This document shows, piece after piece, positions 15,971 through 25,502 of a stretch of DNA of 64,000 nt; within the stretch, counting starts at the first letter, position 1; every line of letters starts with the position of its first letter. The notes beneath the pieces were generated by a model. It was not told the origin of the DNA and searched no databases. It saw nothing but the letters and a program-made list of their open reading frames with translations. A program made the position numbers and the translations under genes. Source of the stretch: Eutrophobius brisbanensis (lineage in GTDB: Bacteria > Pseudomonadota > Gammaproteobacteria > Eutrophobiales > Eutrophobiaceae); contig JAYPQE010000003.1 of NCBI GenBank assembly GCA_038131795.1, positions 2,046,001 through 2,110,000 of the forward strand. The letters run 5' to 3'.

Positions 15971-17548
15971 TTACTGAGACTGTGATTTAAAACTATCATG
16001 AGACGGCGGCGATGGCAGCGTCCATTCCAGTCCCCTGGCACCCTCCCACACCTGAGGCGCAGCCCTTTGGCCCTTACCCAATACACACTTAAGTACTGTC
16101 CACAACAGGAGCAGCTGGGTAATTCCAAAAGCAAACCCACCAATACTGGACAAGGCATTCCATTCTGAAAACTGGGTGGAATAATCCGGCACTCTCCTTG
16201 GCATGCCCGCAAAGCCAAGAAAATGCTGTGGAAAAAACAATAAATTTACGGAAATGATCGAAAGCCAAAAGTGAAGCCTGGCCAGTTTCTCGTCATACAT
16301 ATAACCCGTCCATTTTGGCAGCCAATAATATACGCCCGCCATCAAGGCAAATATCGCGCCAGAGACAAGCACATAATGAAAATGCGCAACGACAAAATAG
16401 GTATGCTTGTATTGGAAATCAACCGGAACCATACCAAGCAACAATCCAGAACACCCGCCGATGGTAAACAACATTAGAAAGGCTATTGCGAATAACATGG
16501 GGGCTTCGAATGTCATCTCGCTATGCCACATGGTTGCCAACCAGTTAAACACCTTTAAGCCTATGGGGACAGCAATCAACATGGTTGCATACATCACCAA
16601 CAGGCTCTCTCCCTGGGGCCTGCCTATCATAAACATATGGTGCAGCCAGACCAGATAGGACAGGATGGCGATGGCGGCGGCGGCAAACACCATGGACACA
16701 TAACCAAATAGCGGCCTTCTGGTAAAGGTGGGAATAACCTGAGAGATAATTCCGAACGTGGGCAATATCAGGATATAAACCTCCGGGTGACCAAAAAACC
16801 AGAATACATTAGAAAACTGGGCCGATATTCCAGGACTAGGTTCTCCAAAAAAACTCGTGCCATAAAAAATGTCAGCCATCAACACTGTTACAAAGCCCAA
16901 CAGCACGGGAATAGCAGCAATAAGCAAGAACGCGGTGATCAACCAGGTCCAGGCAAACATGGGCATGTCCAACAACCCCATCCCTTTTGTCCTCGCATAT
17001 AATATAGTTAAGCTAATATTGATTGCAGACGCCAGGTAAGACAGGCATAAAAGATATATCGCAATAAATATATATAGAGATCCCTTGTCACCCTGTAATA
17101 CAGTTAACGGATATATTGAGAGGTTTCCTGCGCCCCCGGCCAGAGGGGACAGCTGCTCTAAAAACACAAATAAAAAGGCTATGGGCAAAATCCAGAAGCT
17201 GAGTGCATTTATTTTTGGTAACGCCATATTTGGCGCACCTATCATCATGGGCAACAGCCAGTTTGCAAAACCCACTATGGCAGGTGATACCACGCCGAAC
17301 ACCATTACCAGGGCGTGTAAATTTGTGACTGAGTTAAAAACGTTTGGCTCTATGTATTGGACGCCTGGAGAAAACAGCTCTGCCCTTATGATCATTGCCA
17401 TTGCCCCGCCAACAAAAAACATCATCAGGGCGAAACATAAATATAATGCGCCTATAACTTTATGGTTTGTCGTAAATAATTTGCGGCGCATTCCCGTGGA
17501 ATGTTTTTCAATATCACGATCTACATGTTTAATTGCCGCATCACTCAT
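15971..17548 (-). CDS. coxA: Cytochrome c oxidase subunit I (conventional aa3 type)
   Basis: Catalytic subunit of a second heme-copper oxidase, 525 residues, twelve helices. WFFGHPEVYILILPTFG carries the CuB histidine, glutamate and cross-linked tyrosine. WLHHMFMIG, VPIGLKVFNW (K channel) and VVAHFHYVLVSGA complete the active site, and MPRRVPDY near the end is conserved. ATG at 17548 with GAGG upstream. It follows its subunit II gene by 88 bases on the minus strand and converges on the alternative oxidase operon. No subunit III or ctaG gene accompanies it, which is unusual for an aa3 oxidase and implies they are encoded elsewhere or shared. Confidence 0.95.
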   Translation of the reverse strand: MSDAAIKHVDRDIEKHSTGMRRKLFTTNHKVIGALYLCFALMMFFVGGAMAMIIRAELFSPGVQYIEPNVFNSVTNLHALVMVFGVVSPAIVGFANWLLPMMIGAPNMALPKINALSFWILPIAFLFVFLEQLSPLAGGAGNLSIYPLTVLQGDKGSLYIFIAIYLLCLSYLASAINISLTILYARTKGMGLLDMPMFAWTWLITAFLLIAAIPVLLGFVTVLMADIFYGTSFFGEPSPGISAQFSNVFWFFGHPEVYILILPTFGIISQVIPTFTRRPLFGYVSMVFAAAAIAILSYLVWLHHMFMIGRPQGESLLVMYATMLIAVPIGLKVFNWLATMWHSEMTFEAPMLFAIAFLMLFTIGGCSGLLLGMVPVDFQYKHTYFVVAHFHYVLVSGAIFALMAGVYYWLPKWTGYMYDEKLARLHFWLSIISVNLLFFPQHFLGFAGMPRRVPDYSTQFSEWNALSSIGGFAFGITQLLLLWTVLKCVLGKGQRAAPQVWEGARGLEWTLPSPPSHDSFKSQSQ

Positions 17549-17636
17549 CTTATTTTTCCTCAGAATTAACCCCGGTCAACAAAGTATATGACCGACCTGC
17601 CAAACTCATTTTCTTCATTGCCCGCATCATACTTAT

Positions 17637-18455
17637 TCATTTATTCTCGAAACCAGTTTCAGATTGTTCATGTTTTTTCATGGTCAGCCATTTATTAAAT
17701 TCCGACTGCGTTACCGCCTTTACCACAACAGGCATAAACGCATGGTCTCTGCCACACAATTCCGCACACTGTCCACGATATATGCCAGGCTCTGATATAT
17801 TCGTCCATCCAATGTTGACAAAGCCCGGTACCGCATTATGTTTTACCCCCAGGCCAGGTACCCACCAGGCATGAATGACATCGTTGGAGGTATATATAAA
17901 CTGAATACGGGTATTAATGGGAACGACCAGGGGGTTATCTACTTCCAGTAGATAGTTCTCTATGCTGGAGACATCTATATTTGAGTCCTTCTGTCGCGCT
18001 GCATCATGCTCAGGCGCCAGCGAACTGAAAAAACCAAACGCCTCTTCCTCGTATTGGTAATGCCAGCGCCACTGATAACCTGTTACCTTGATGGTCATTT
18101 CCGCTTCCTGCGGACTGCTTTCCTGAAAAATCAACACCCTTGTGGCTGGCGCCACAAATGACAACAGAATAATAATGGGAATAATCGTCCAAATTGCCTC
18201 ACTTTTCCTATCACGGTGAAAATGGGGTTCGCCGTCAACCCTGGACTTGCGATGATAAATAATGGACCAGATCATCAGGCCAAATACGATTAGTCCAATT
18301 CCGCTAACCAGAATGAACGCCAGCAGATGCAAATCATATATTTCCTGTTTTACTGACATGACGCCACGGGACAGGTTCAACTCATAGTCTGCCATCGCGA
18401 CCAATGGTAGCATCGAGATACAGGAGAAGATAAGTTTTAAAAAACGTTTACTCAA
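17637..18455 (-). CDS. coxB: Cytochrome c oxidase subunit II (conventional)
   Basis: A 272-residue CuA subunit without any cytochrome c domain. A signal-like segment is followed by two membrane helices (about 42-66 and 84-108), the aromatic motif GYQWRWHYQY, the first CuA histidine in DVIHAWWVP, and CAELCGRDHAFM with the remaining ligands. The start appears to be TTG at 18455, giving a sensible signal sequence; the next in-frame ATG (18413) would remove it. It is the first gene of the minus-strand coxB-coxA pair, downstream of the bio operon and 48 bases after the bioD stop. Confidence 0.93.
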   Translation of the reverse strand: MSKRFLKLIFSCISMLPLVAMADYELNLSRGVMSVKQEIYDLHLLAFILVSGIGLIVFGLMIWSIIYHRKSRVDGEPHFHRDRKSEAIWTIIPIIILLSFVAPATRVLIFQESSPQEAEMTIKVTGYQWRWHYQYEEEAFGFFSSLAPEHDAARQKDSNIDVSSIENYLLEVDNPLVVPINTRIQFIYTSNDVIHAWWVPGLGVKHNAVPGFVNIGWTNISEPGIYRGQCAELCGRDHAFMPVVVKAVTQSEFNKWLTMKKHEQSETGFENK

Positions 18456-18503
18456 AAGCTTATACGCTCGCTTGATAATAAATTTACCGTCTTTTTGGGC
18501 CCA

Positions 18504-19193
18504 TTATCTATCATCGGCCAACAGCCCGGCCAACGAAATATGCTGGCTTAAATCATGGTAATACAGCTTGTGCTGATATGGCACCGTTCCAAGAAGGGGC
18601 GCCTTGATCTGGCCCTTTAGATAGTGGATGGTTTGTTCGGAGTATTGAAATTCGGGGTCCACCATATTAGCGACCCACCCAACCAGCGCGACATTATCAC
18701 TCAATATGGATTCAACAGAAAGTATGGCATGATTTAAACAGCCCAATTTAATGCCCACAACCAGAATAACAGGTATGTCCAGAGATTTGGCCAGATCTAC
18801 CATACCCAATCCGCTGAATACTGGGCAGCGCCAACCTCCTACACCCTCCACAATTAACACCTCGCACAGCGCCGAGATCTGAGTGTAAGCGCTTAAAATG
18901 GGCCCCATTTCCAGCTCCCTGCCTTCCATTTCTGCTGCAAGGTTGGGCGCGCAGGGGTTAGTGAATACAAGTGGATTAACAAGATGATATGGCAAGTCCA
19001 CCGATCCATGTTTCTTAATTAACAATGCGTCCTCACAAACCATATTTTTGACGCTACCATCACTACCTGATGCCACCGGCTTCATGCCACAGGCGACCAG
19101 CCCGGCGCGCTTAAAGGACTCTAGCAGGGCTACCGTCACCAGGGTCTTCCCTGTTCCGGTGTCAGTACCTGTAATAAAATAGGCGTTTTTCAC
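18504..19193 (-). CDS. bioD: Dethiobiotin synthetase
   Basis: Closes the ureido ring of 7,8-diaminopelargonate with CO2 and ATP to make dethiobiotin. The 229-residue P-loop protein has TGTDTGTGKTLV at residues 8-19, the family Walker A; GMKPVASGS and VEGVGGWRCP mark the substrate site. GTG start at 19193 overlaps the bioC stop (GTGA), so translation is coupled. Last gene of bioB-bioF-bioC-bioD. Confidence 0.95.
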   Translation of the reverse strand: MKNAYFITGTDTGTGKTLVTVALLESFKRAGLVACGMKPVASGSDGSVKNMVCEDALLIKKHGSVDLPYHLVNPLVFTNPCAPNLAAEMEGRELEMGPILSAYTQISALCEVLIVEGVGGWRCPVFSGLGMVDLAKSLDIPVILVVGIKLGCLNHAILSVESILSDNVALVGWVANMVDPEFQYSEQTIHYLKGQIKAPLLGTVPYQHKLYYHDLSQHISLAGLLADDR

Positions 19194-20095
19194 GGTTTTT
19201 TGCCTGAGATCCGGGCGAGCGTTGCTTTTAGCGCGTCCAGAGAAATAGTGTGCCGCCCCGCGTTTGGTTTAGGGCCGGCATCGCCCGGTTTCCAGGCATG
19301 CCCATATACAACCTCATAGGTACACGGCAAGCCGTGATTGTTTCGCCTTGATTCATAAGCATCCATTAGCACCTTCAGCCTGCCTTTGCCTGTTAAGGTA
19401 TTTCTTCGGCCGCGATTGATATTATTTGCGCCAAGGTTTTTTAAATGCTGCATAACCTGACCGACTGACTCAAAATTCAATATCACATTGTCTGTTTCCA
19501 TGATCGGATCAGCCAAACCAGAAGCAATGAGCGCATCTCCAACAACGTGCATATCAATAAAGTCATTAACATGTTTCAAATCGTCTGCCGCTGCCCAGGC
19601 TTCTCGTAACTCCACCAGGGTAGATGGGCCCAGCGTGGTAAAAACAAATACCCCGCCTGGCTTTAGCAGTTTACTTATATCTTCAAACAGTGTTTTCAGA
19701 TTTTCGGTCCACTGCAACATCAAATTCGACACGACCAGGTCAAATGTATTGTTTATAAAGGGCATCTGCTCCGCGTCTGCACAGAGATACAATGACGTTT
19801 TTGAATATTTATGCGGACGAAGATCGCGCGCCTGACACAACATCCCAAATGAAACATCTGTTTGCACGATGATGCTATCTTTAAATGCCTCAGCCAGGTG
19901 CTTTGACACAATCCCTGTTCCTGAGCCAAGGTCAAGTATTGTTGTTGGGCGAATGTTCATTACCCTTATACGATCAATTAATTCTGATGCGGTATATTTC
20001 TGTAATGTTGCATGTTGTTCATAATCTGGCGCAGCAAGATCAAAGTTTTGCGCTAACTGATCTTTAAAAAATGAACCATTACGCTGGCTAGTCAT
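19190..20095 (-). CDS. bioC: Malonyl-ACP O-methyltransferase
   Basis: Methylates the free carboxyl of malonyl-ACP so that fatty-acid synthesis can build pimeloyl-ACP methyl ester, the biotin precursor. The 301-residue class I methyltransferase has the SAM motif ILDLGSGTGIVSKHL near residue 53, then DLVVSNLMLQW and KLLKPGGVFVFTTLG. It overlaps bioF by eight bases and bioD by four. BioC needs an esterase such as BioH to release pimeloyl-ACP; no such gene lies in this operon. Confidence 0.93.
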   Translation of the reverse strand: MTSQRNGSFFKDQLAQNFDLAAPDYEQHATLQKYTASELIDRIRVMNIRPTTILDLGSGTGIVSKHLAEAFKDSIIVQTDVSFGMLCQARDLRPHKYSKTSLYLCADAEQMPFINNTFDLVVSNLMLQWTENLKTLFEDISKLLKPGGVFVFTTLGPSTLVELREAWAAADDLKHVNDFIDMHVVGDALIASGLADPIMETDNVILNFESVGQVMQHLKNLGANNINRGRRNTLTGKGRLKVLMDAYESRRNNHGLPCTYEVVYGHAWKPGDAGPKPNAGRHTISLDALKATLARISGKKP

Positions 20096-21293
20096 TTATT
20101 TCAACTCCAGACTTAAGCACCTCGGCAAGGGATTCGGCCAGCATTTCCAATTCGCTGAGTTCGTGATCTACGTTAATCGATATCCTGATCCTGGCCGTGC
20201 CTTCAGGCACGGTGGGCGGCCTTATTCCAACAACAAAAAACCCTCTGCGCTGTAATTCTTCGCATGCTCGCATAACATCTCTCGAGTCACCTATCAGGAT
20301 TGGCTGTATAGGGGTGTTCGTATTCTGGGATTTAATTCCCATGTCCTCACATAGCTTCTGAAAATAATAAATGCGCTCAAACAGCCCCTGGACCCGATGC
20401 GATTCTCTTTCAATTATATGTAAAGACTCAATGGTACCTGCCGCCAATGGTATCGACATGGCGGTTGAGTAAATATAGGGCCGTGCAGACTGTATCAACA
20501 ACTCTATTAAATCATTCTCGCCGGCCACAAAGGCGCCCTGCAATCCGATGGCCTTACCAAATGTTCCAATCATCAAAGGCGCGCTGTCCTGGCCAACCTG
20601 AAACTGTGACAGCGTGCCGGCACCATTATTCCCCATAACTCCAAAACCATGGGCGTCGTCCACAATCAGGTTTGCGGAATATTTATTTATCACAGGCACC
20701 AGGCTATCAAAGGGACAAACATCACCGTCCATGCTGAATACCGCCTCAGTAAGCACTAACTTGTGTATGCTATCCGCGGCCTTTAATAAGCCCTCCAAAC
20801 TGGCTGCATCTGCGTGATTGTAACGTCTAAATTTGGCCCGGGACAAAACGACACCATCCACCATTGATGCATGGCATAACCGGTCTAAATAAAACATAGA
20901 ACCAGGTAGTCGTGACAGGGCGGCAATTACGCCCAGGTTTGCCTGATAACCGCTGGGGAACAGCAACGCCCTGTCGCGGCCCGTTCTTGTCGCCAACAAC
21001 CTCTCTAACTCACCATGAATTTTTGTTTTACCGCAGACTAAAGGTGACGCTGAGCTGCCAAAACCGAATATATTTGCAGCCCGGTTAATGGACTCTAAAA
21101 TTTTGGGGTGAGATGATAAACCGAGATAGTCGTTACTGGAAAAATTAATAAGGGAACGGCCATTAATACTAACCCTGTTTCGATCCCTGGCCTGTAGTTC
21201 AAAAGCATGTCTGAACAATCCTTTTTTGTGATATTCACAAAGACTGTTTTTTACATGGCCGCGCAATGGGCTATCAATTTTACTGGATGCCAT
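20088..21293 (-). CDS. bioF: 8-amino-7-oxononanoate synthase
   Basis: A PLP enzyme that condenses pimeloyl-ACP (or CoA) with L-alanine in biotin synthesis. The 401-residue alpha-oxoamine synthase has NFSSNDYLGLSSHP near residue 50, the PLP-binding DDAHGFGVMG, and the active-site lysine in GTFGKAIGLQGAFV near residue 240. Start ATG at 21293, eight bases downstream of bioB. About 15 residues longer at the N-terminus than E. coli BioF. Confidence 0.95.
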   Translation of the reverse strand: MASSKIDSPLRGHVKNSLCEYHKKGLFRHAFELQARDRNRVSINGRSLINFSSNDYLGLSSHPKILESINRAANIFGFGSSASPLVCGKTKIHGELERLLATRTGRDRALLFPSGYQANLGVIAALSRLPGSMFYLDRLCHASMVDGVVLSRAKFRRYNHADAASLEGLLKAADSIHKLVLTEAVFSMDGDVCPFDSLVPVINKYSANLIVDDAHGFGVMGNNGAGTLSQFQVGQDSAPLMIGTFGKAIGLQGAFVAGENDLIELLIQSARPYIYSTAMSIPLAAGTIESLHIIERESHRVQGLFERIYYFQKLCEDMGIKSQNTNTPIQPILIGDSRDVMRACEELQRRGFFVVGIRPPTVPEGTARIRISINVDHELSELEMLAESLAEVLKSGVEIND

Positions 21294-21301
21294 TAATTTA
21301 A

Positions 21302-22300
21302 TTAATTCTCAGGCGTGATCCCCAGCCTTTCGAGCAACTTTAAATCTTCCTGTGCTTGAGGGTTATCTGTCGTTAATAACTTTTCACCATAGAATATTGA
21401 ATTCGCGCCAGCAAAATAACACAAGGCCTGCATCTCCTCTGCCATCTCATTTCTTCCCGCAGACAACCTGATATAAGACCCCGGCATCAGTACCCTGGCA
21501 GTCGCAACCGTTCTTACCATTTCAATCCAGTCGATCTTTTCGTGTTTATTTAAAGGCGTTCCCTCGGCCCTGACCAACATATTAATCGGAACGCTTTCAG
21601 GTGGCGGCATCATGTTGGCAAGGGTCAATAAGAATTTTATTCTATCGACCCTGGTTTCCCCCATACCAACAATTCCACCACAACACACATTGATACCAGC
21701 GCTTCGCACAGACTGAAGCGTTGATATGCGGTCTTCAAACTTGCGTGTTTTAATAATCTCTTCATAATAATCCGGCGACGTATCAATATTATGATTGTAG
21801 TAATCCAGCCCCGACGCCTTTAATGCCTCCGCCTGAGCTGTTGATAACATTCCAAGAGTTGCACAAGTCTCCAATCCCTCTGCTTTAACGGATTTAATTA
21901 TTAACTGTAGTTTTTCTATGTCCCTGTCTTTTGGGCTACGCCAGGCCGCTCCCATACAAAAACGTTGCGCGCCTTTTTGTTTAGCGCTCCTTGCGGCCTT
22001 AACGACGTCATCCACATCCATCAAGGGTGTAATTTCAGCGTGGGTTTCATAATGGGCGCTTTGCGGACAATAAGCACAATCTTCCGGGCAGCCGCCTGAT
22101 TTAATATTCAATAACGTACTTAATTGAATACTATTTTGATTAAAGTTTTCTCTAAAAATCTTATGTGCAGAAAAGAGCAGGTCATTAAACGGTTGAATGT
22201 AAATTCGTTCGGTTTGCTGGAAAGTCCATAAAGGGCCTTGTATAAATTGATCGATCGTTTCATTCGTTTCATTTTGAACATCATTTTTAGTCATTGACAT
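21302..22300 (-). CDS. bioB: Biotin synthase
   Basis: Radical SAM enzyme that inserts sulfur into dethiobiotin. The 332-residue protein has the cluster motif CPEDCAYC (C71, C75, C78) and the downstream family sequences RFCMGAAWRSP, YNHNIDTSPDYY and the C-terminal LSAGRNEM, where the conserved arginine binds the auxiliary [2Fe-2S] cluster. Starts at ATG 22300 or 22294. First gene of the biotin operon, preceded by a strong-looking sigma-70 promoter. Confidence 0.96.
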   Translation of the reverse strand: MSMTKNDVQNETNETIDQFIQGPLWTFQQTERIYIQPFNDLLFSAHKIFRENFNQNSIQLSTLLNIKSGGCPEDCAYCPQSAHYETHAEITPLMDVDDVVKAARSAKQKGAQRFCMGAAWRSPKDRDIEKLQLIIKSVKAEGLETCATLGMLSTAQAEALKASGLDYYNHNIDTSPDYYEEIIKTRKFEDRISTLQSVRSAGINVCCGGIVGMGETRVDRIKFLLTLANMMPPPESVPINMLVRAEGTPLNKHEKIDWIEMVRTVATARVLMPGSYIRLSAGRNEMAEEMQALCYFAGANSIFYGEKLLTTDNPQAQEDLKLLERLGITPEN

Positions 22301-22321
22301 GGGTTTAACCGCCCGTAGAAT
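22294..22321 (+). promoter_or_regulatory. Candidate promoter for comF
   Basis: TTGACA (22294-22299) and TAGAAT (22316-22321) with a 16-base spacer, pointing to comF. The -35 overlaps the bioB start codon, and the promoter faces the bioB promoter, so the two initiation regions nearly coincide around 22328. Confidence 0.4.
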
Positions 22322-22334
22322 TTATTAGCCGAAC

Positions 22335-22362
22335 ATCATAGTGGGGCAAGGATTGCTGTCAA
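22335..22362 (-). promoter_or_regulatory. Sigma-70-type promoter for the biotin operon
   Basis: On the minus strand, TTGACA (22357-22362) and TATGAT (22335-22340) are separated by 16 bases, a near-consensus promoter ending 34 bases before the bioB start. I looked for a BirA operator and saw only one weak half (GGTTTAACC at 22302-22310). Confidence 0.65.
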
Positions 22363-22373
22363 CCTGAACATGG

Positions 22374-23069
22374 ATGAAAAAGTTAACTAATTCAAACCTG
22401 CGTTATCGTCTTTTTTCTAAGGCATTTTTCTGCAATTTATGCCGCGCACCCACTATCAATGCAGGTCTGTGCGATGACTGCATTAACGACTTGCCCTGCT
22501 TAAATCATGGATGTGATTTGTGTGGAATAGAATTACCTGAAACAGGCTTATGTGGTGCCTGTATCCAGACCAGGCCTTTATTGGATCGCACGGTCTGTGC
22601 CTACAAATACACCTACCCAATAGACAGCACAGCAATAAATATTAAATATAAACAATCACTTACGTATATTCCGGCGCTGGTTTCCAGACTTTGTGATCAG
22701 ATTGCAAAATTCAGCTGCGTGAAGATAGATCTACTGTTACCCGTTCCCATGCCTAGAACAAGAATGGTAATAAGAGGCATGAACCAGGCCACAGTCATTG
22801 CCAGGATGGTTAGCCGGGAATTAAACATCCCTGTGGACTACTTTGGGCTAAAAAGGACAAGATATACGCCGACTATGCATAGTCTTGACGCCAGGCAACG
22901 TCATCAAAACGCGCGAAACGCCTTTGCCTGTACTGGGCCTGCGACTGACTCTGTGGCGATTATTGATGACATCATCACGTCCGGGTCCACCTGCTCTTCG
23001 ATTTGCACCAGCCTCAAGGCCGGCGGGGTGCGTCATGTGGAGGCATGGGCGCTGAGCCGTGTCTGTTAG
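22374..23069 (+). CDS. comF: ComF-family phosphoribosyltransferase-like protein
   Basis: A 231-residue protein with an N-terminal cysteine-rich zinc domain (CNLCRAP, CDDC, CDLCG, CGAC within residues 21-63) and a C-terminal phosphoribosyltransferase fold with VAIIDDIITSGSTCS near residue 200. LLLPVPMPRTRMVIRGMNQA is the conserved central motif. ComF proteins are needed for DNA uptake in several naturally competent bacteria; the biochemical reaction is unsettled. Its place next to the bio operon is common in gammaproteobacteria. Converges with gyrB eight bases away. Confidence 0.92.
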   Translation: MKKLTNSNLRYRLFSKAFFCNLCRAPTINAGLCDDCINDLPCLNHGCDLCGIELPETGLCGACIQTRPLLDRTVCAYKYTYPIDSTAINIKYKQSLTYIPALVSRLCDQIAKFSCVKIDLLLPVPMPRTRMVIRGMNQATVIARMVSRELNIPVDYFGLKRTRYTPTMHSLDARQRHQNARNAFACTGPATDSVAIIDDIITSGSTCSSICTSLKAGGVRHVEAWALSRVC

Positions 23070-23077
23070 GGCAGCTA

Positions 23078-25486
23078 TTACGTATCGAGGTTTTCCACGT
23101 TTCTGGCGTTTTTCTCTATGAATTCCCGCCTTGGATCCACCTGGTCTCCCATTAACGTTGTGAAGATTTCGTCGGCAGCAACCGCATCTTCAATCATAAC
23201 CTGATACATGCGGCGTGTTTTGCTGTCCATTGTGGTTTCCCACAGCTGATCGGGGTTCATTTCACCCAGGCCTTTATAACGCTGCAAATGCAGGCCCTGG
23301 GTCGCATCTGCCAACAACCAGTCAAATGCTTTCTTGAGATTAGTAAACTGCTCTTGCTTATCGCCCTTTATTAAATCAACAGTGGAAAAATCAAACAGGT
23401 TTTCAAGTGCCACAAAGCGTTCATATTCTCGGGAGCGGAAAAAGTCTGGTGGAATGATATTGATAGCCTCAGACCCATGGGTATTAACGGTGATCTTGAT
23501 TCCGTGCTCATTACTGCCGGCGTCGAATATCTCAGAATGATACCTGGCACCTTCCCCCTTTATCGCTTCCAGTCGTCCCTGCAGGTCTTCTGTCCATTGC
23601 ATTATTGAAGCCCTGTTACTCAGTTGGTCGGGATGAAGAACTGGCACCGACCGCAATTCGTTAACTAATTGATAATTATAGCGTTTTTCCAACCTTTCCC
23701 GCTCTCTATTCATGGCCAGATAATGGTGTGCGGCCTGCCCGATCTCTTCCTCTGTGAGGCCCTTGTTGCCGGGCATTAAATTTATTGCCACCTTGTTTAG
23801 CGCCATCTCCATTAAATAGGCCTCTTTCTCCCCATCATCCTTTAAATACCTCTCCTGTTTGCCTTTTTTAATCTTATACAATGGCGGCTGAGCAATATAA
23901 ACATAGCCGGCCTCAATCAATTCAGGCATTTGCCGATAAAAGAAGGTTAACAGCAGGGTGCGGATATGTGCGCCATCCACATCAGCATCCGTCATAATAA
24001 TTATTTTATGGTATCTAAGCTTGCTTATATCAAATTCATCCCGCCCTATTCCACACCCCAGCGCAGTAATCAACGTCCCCACCTCAGCAGATGACAACAT
24101 CTTGTCGAACCTCGCTTTTTCGACATTTAGAATCTTGCCTTTCAATGGCAAAATCGCCTGGTTCTTTCTATCCCTTCCCTGTTTGGCTGACCCGCCGGCA
24201 GAGTCACCCTCCACCAAAAACAACTCTGATTTTGATGGATCTTTTTCCTGACAATCAGCCAGCTTGCCGGGCAACCCTGCCACATCCAGCGCTGTTTTTC
24301 GCCGGGTAAGTTCTCGCGCCTTTCTCGCTGCTTCCCGCGCACGTGCTGCATCAATAATCTTTTCGCAAATAATTCTGGCTTCTGTTGGATGCTCGGCCAA
24401 AAACTCCTGAAGCTTCTCGGCAACCGCAGATTCCACTGCTGGTTTAACCTCGCTGGACACCAGTTTATCCTTTGTTTGTGATGAAAATTTAGGATCGGGC
24501 ACTTTTATAGATAAAACGGCGGTTAAGCCCTCCCTGACATCATCGCCAGCAACAGACACCTTGGCCTTGGCTGAAAAGCCTTCTTTGTCGATATAACTAT
24601 TTAAAGTCCTTGTTAAGCCGCCCCTAAAACCCGCCAAATGGGTTCCGCCATCCCGCTGCGGGATATTATTTGTAAAGCAAAAGATGTTCTCCTGATAAGA
24701 GTCATTCCACTGCATCGCAAGCTGCAGTACCACACCGTCTCGCTCAGAGTTTATATCAATAACCGACTCATGCAGCGGCGTCTTGTTCCTGTTTAAATGC
24801 TGAACAAAGGCACTAATACCGCCTTTATACTCAAATATGTCAGCCTTTCCATCGCGCTCATCATTGATCGTGATCCTCACGCCAGAATTTAAAAATGATA
24901 GCTCTCTGAGACGTTTTGCAAGGATGTCATAGTGAAATTGAATGTCCGTGAAAACGTCCTCACTGGGGAGAAATCGTATTTCTGTGCCCCTGAGGCTTGA
25001 ATCACCCAGGTCTTCAAGCTCCCCCTGCGGGTTTCCATTGGAATATTCCTGTTTATAGCATTTTCCGTCCCGGTGTATGGTCAGGATAAGTTGTTTTGAT
25101 AGCGCATTAACCACTGATACACCGACCCCATGGAGACCGCCCGAGACCTTATATGAATTGTCGTCAAATTTTCCGCCTGCGTGTAGGGTTGTCATAATTA
25201 CTTCGGCCGCGGTCTTTCCTTCCTCTTCATGAAGATCGACCGGTATTCCCCGTCCGTTATCAGTAACGGTAACGGCATTATCTGTGTGCAAAATAACTGC
25301 TATTTCCGAGCAATGGCCCGCCAATGACTCATCTATACTATTATCAACCACCTCGAAAACCATGTGGTGCAGGCCGGTCCCGTCATCCGTATCCCCAATA
25401 TACATTCCCGGGCGCTTTCTGACTGCATCCAACCCCTTTAACACTTTGATGTTTTTTGAATCGTATACTTTTTCCTGCTCGCTCAT
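23078..25486 (-). CDS. gyrB: DNA gyrase subunit B
   Basis: ATPase subunit of gyrase, which introduces negative supercoils. 802 residues, the usual length for gammaproteobacterial GyrB with its extra C-terminal insertion. GHKL ATPase motifs EVVDNSIDES, DNGRGIPVD and GGLHGVGVSVVNALS are at the N-terminus. The Toprim domain has LVEGDSAGGSAKQGRDRKNQ, PLKGKILNVEKA and the metal-binding TDADVDGAHIRTL, and YKGLGEMNPDQLWETTMD is near the end. No resistance-type change stands out at the D/K positions of the quinolone region. Last gene of dnaA-dnaN-recF-gyrB; good ribosome site (AAGGA). Confidence 0.98.
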   Translation of the reverse strand: MSEQEKVYDSKNIKVLKGLDAVRKRPGMYIGDTDDGTGLHHMVFEVVDNSIDESLAGHCSEIAVILHTDNAVTVTDNGRGIPVDLHEEEGKTAAEVIMTTLHAGGKFDDNSYKVSGGLHGVGVSVVNALSKQLILTIHRDGKCYKQEYSNGNPQGELEDLGDSSLRGTEIRFLPSEDVFTDIQFHYDILAKRLRELSFLNSGVRITINDERDGKADIFEYKGGISAFVQHLNRNKTPLHESVIDINSERDGVVLQLAMQWNDSYQENIFCFTNNIPQRDGGTHLAGFRGGLTRTLNSYIDKEGFSAKAKVSVAGDDVREGLTAVLSIKVPDPKFSSQTKDKLVSSEVKPAVESAVAEKLQEFLAEHPTEARIICEKIIDAARAREAARKARELTRRKTALDVAGLPGKLADCQEKDPSKSELFLVEGDSAGGSAKQGRDRKNQAILPLKGKILNVEKARFDKMLSSAEVGTLITALGCGIGRDEFDISKLRYHKIIIMTDADVDGAHIRTLLLTFFYRQMPELIEAGYVYIAQPPLYKIKKGKQERYLKDDGEKEAYLMEMALNKVAINLMPGNKGLTEEEIGQAAHHYLAMNRERERLEKRYNYQLVNELRSVPVLHPDQLSNRASIMQWTEDLQGRLEAIKGEGARYHSEIFDAGSNEHGIKITVNTHGSEAINIIPPDFFRSREYERFVALENLFDFSTVDLIKGDKQEQFTNLKKAFDWLLADATQGLHLQRYKGLGEMNPDQLWETTMDSKTRRMYQVMIEDAVAADEIFTTLMGDQVDPRREFIEKNARNVENLDT

Positions 25487-25502
25487 AAATTTTTCCTTTA
25501 TT

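Noticed and set aside
22300..22312. Possible BirA operator half-site (GGTTTAACC) near bioB
   Set aside because: Only one half with mismatches; no second half at the expected spacing.
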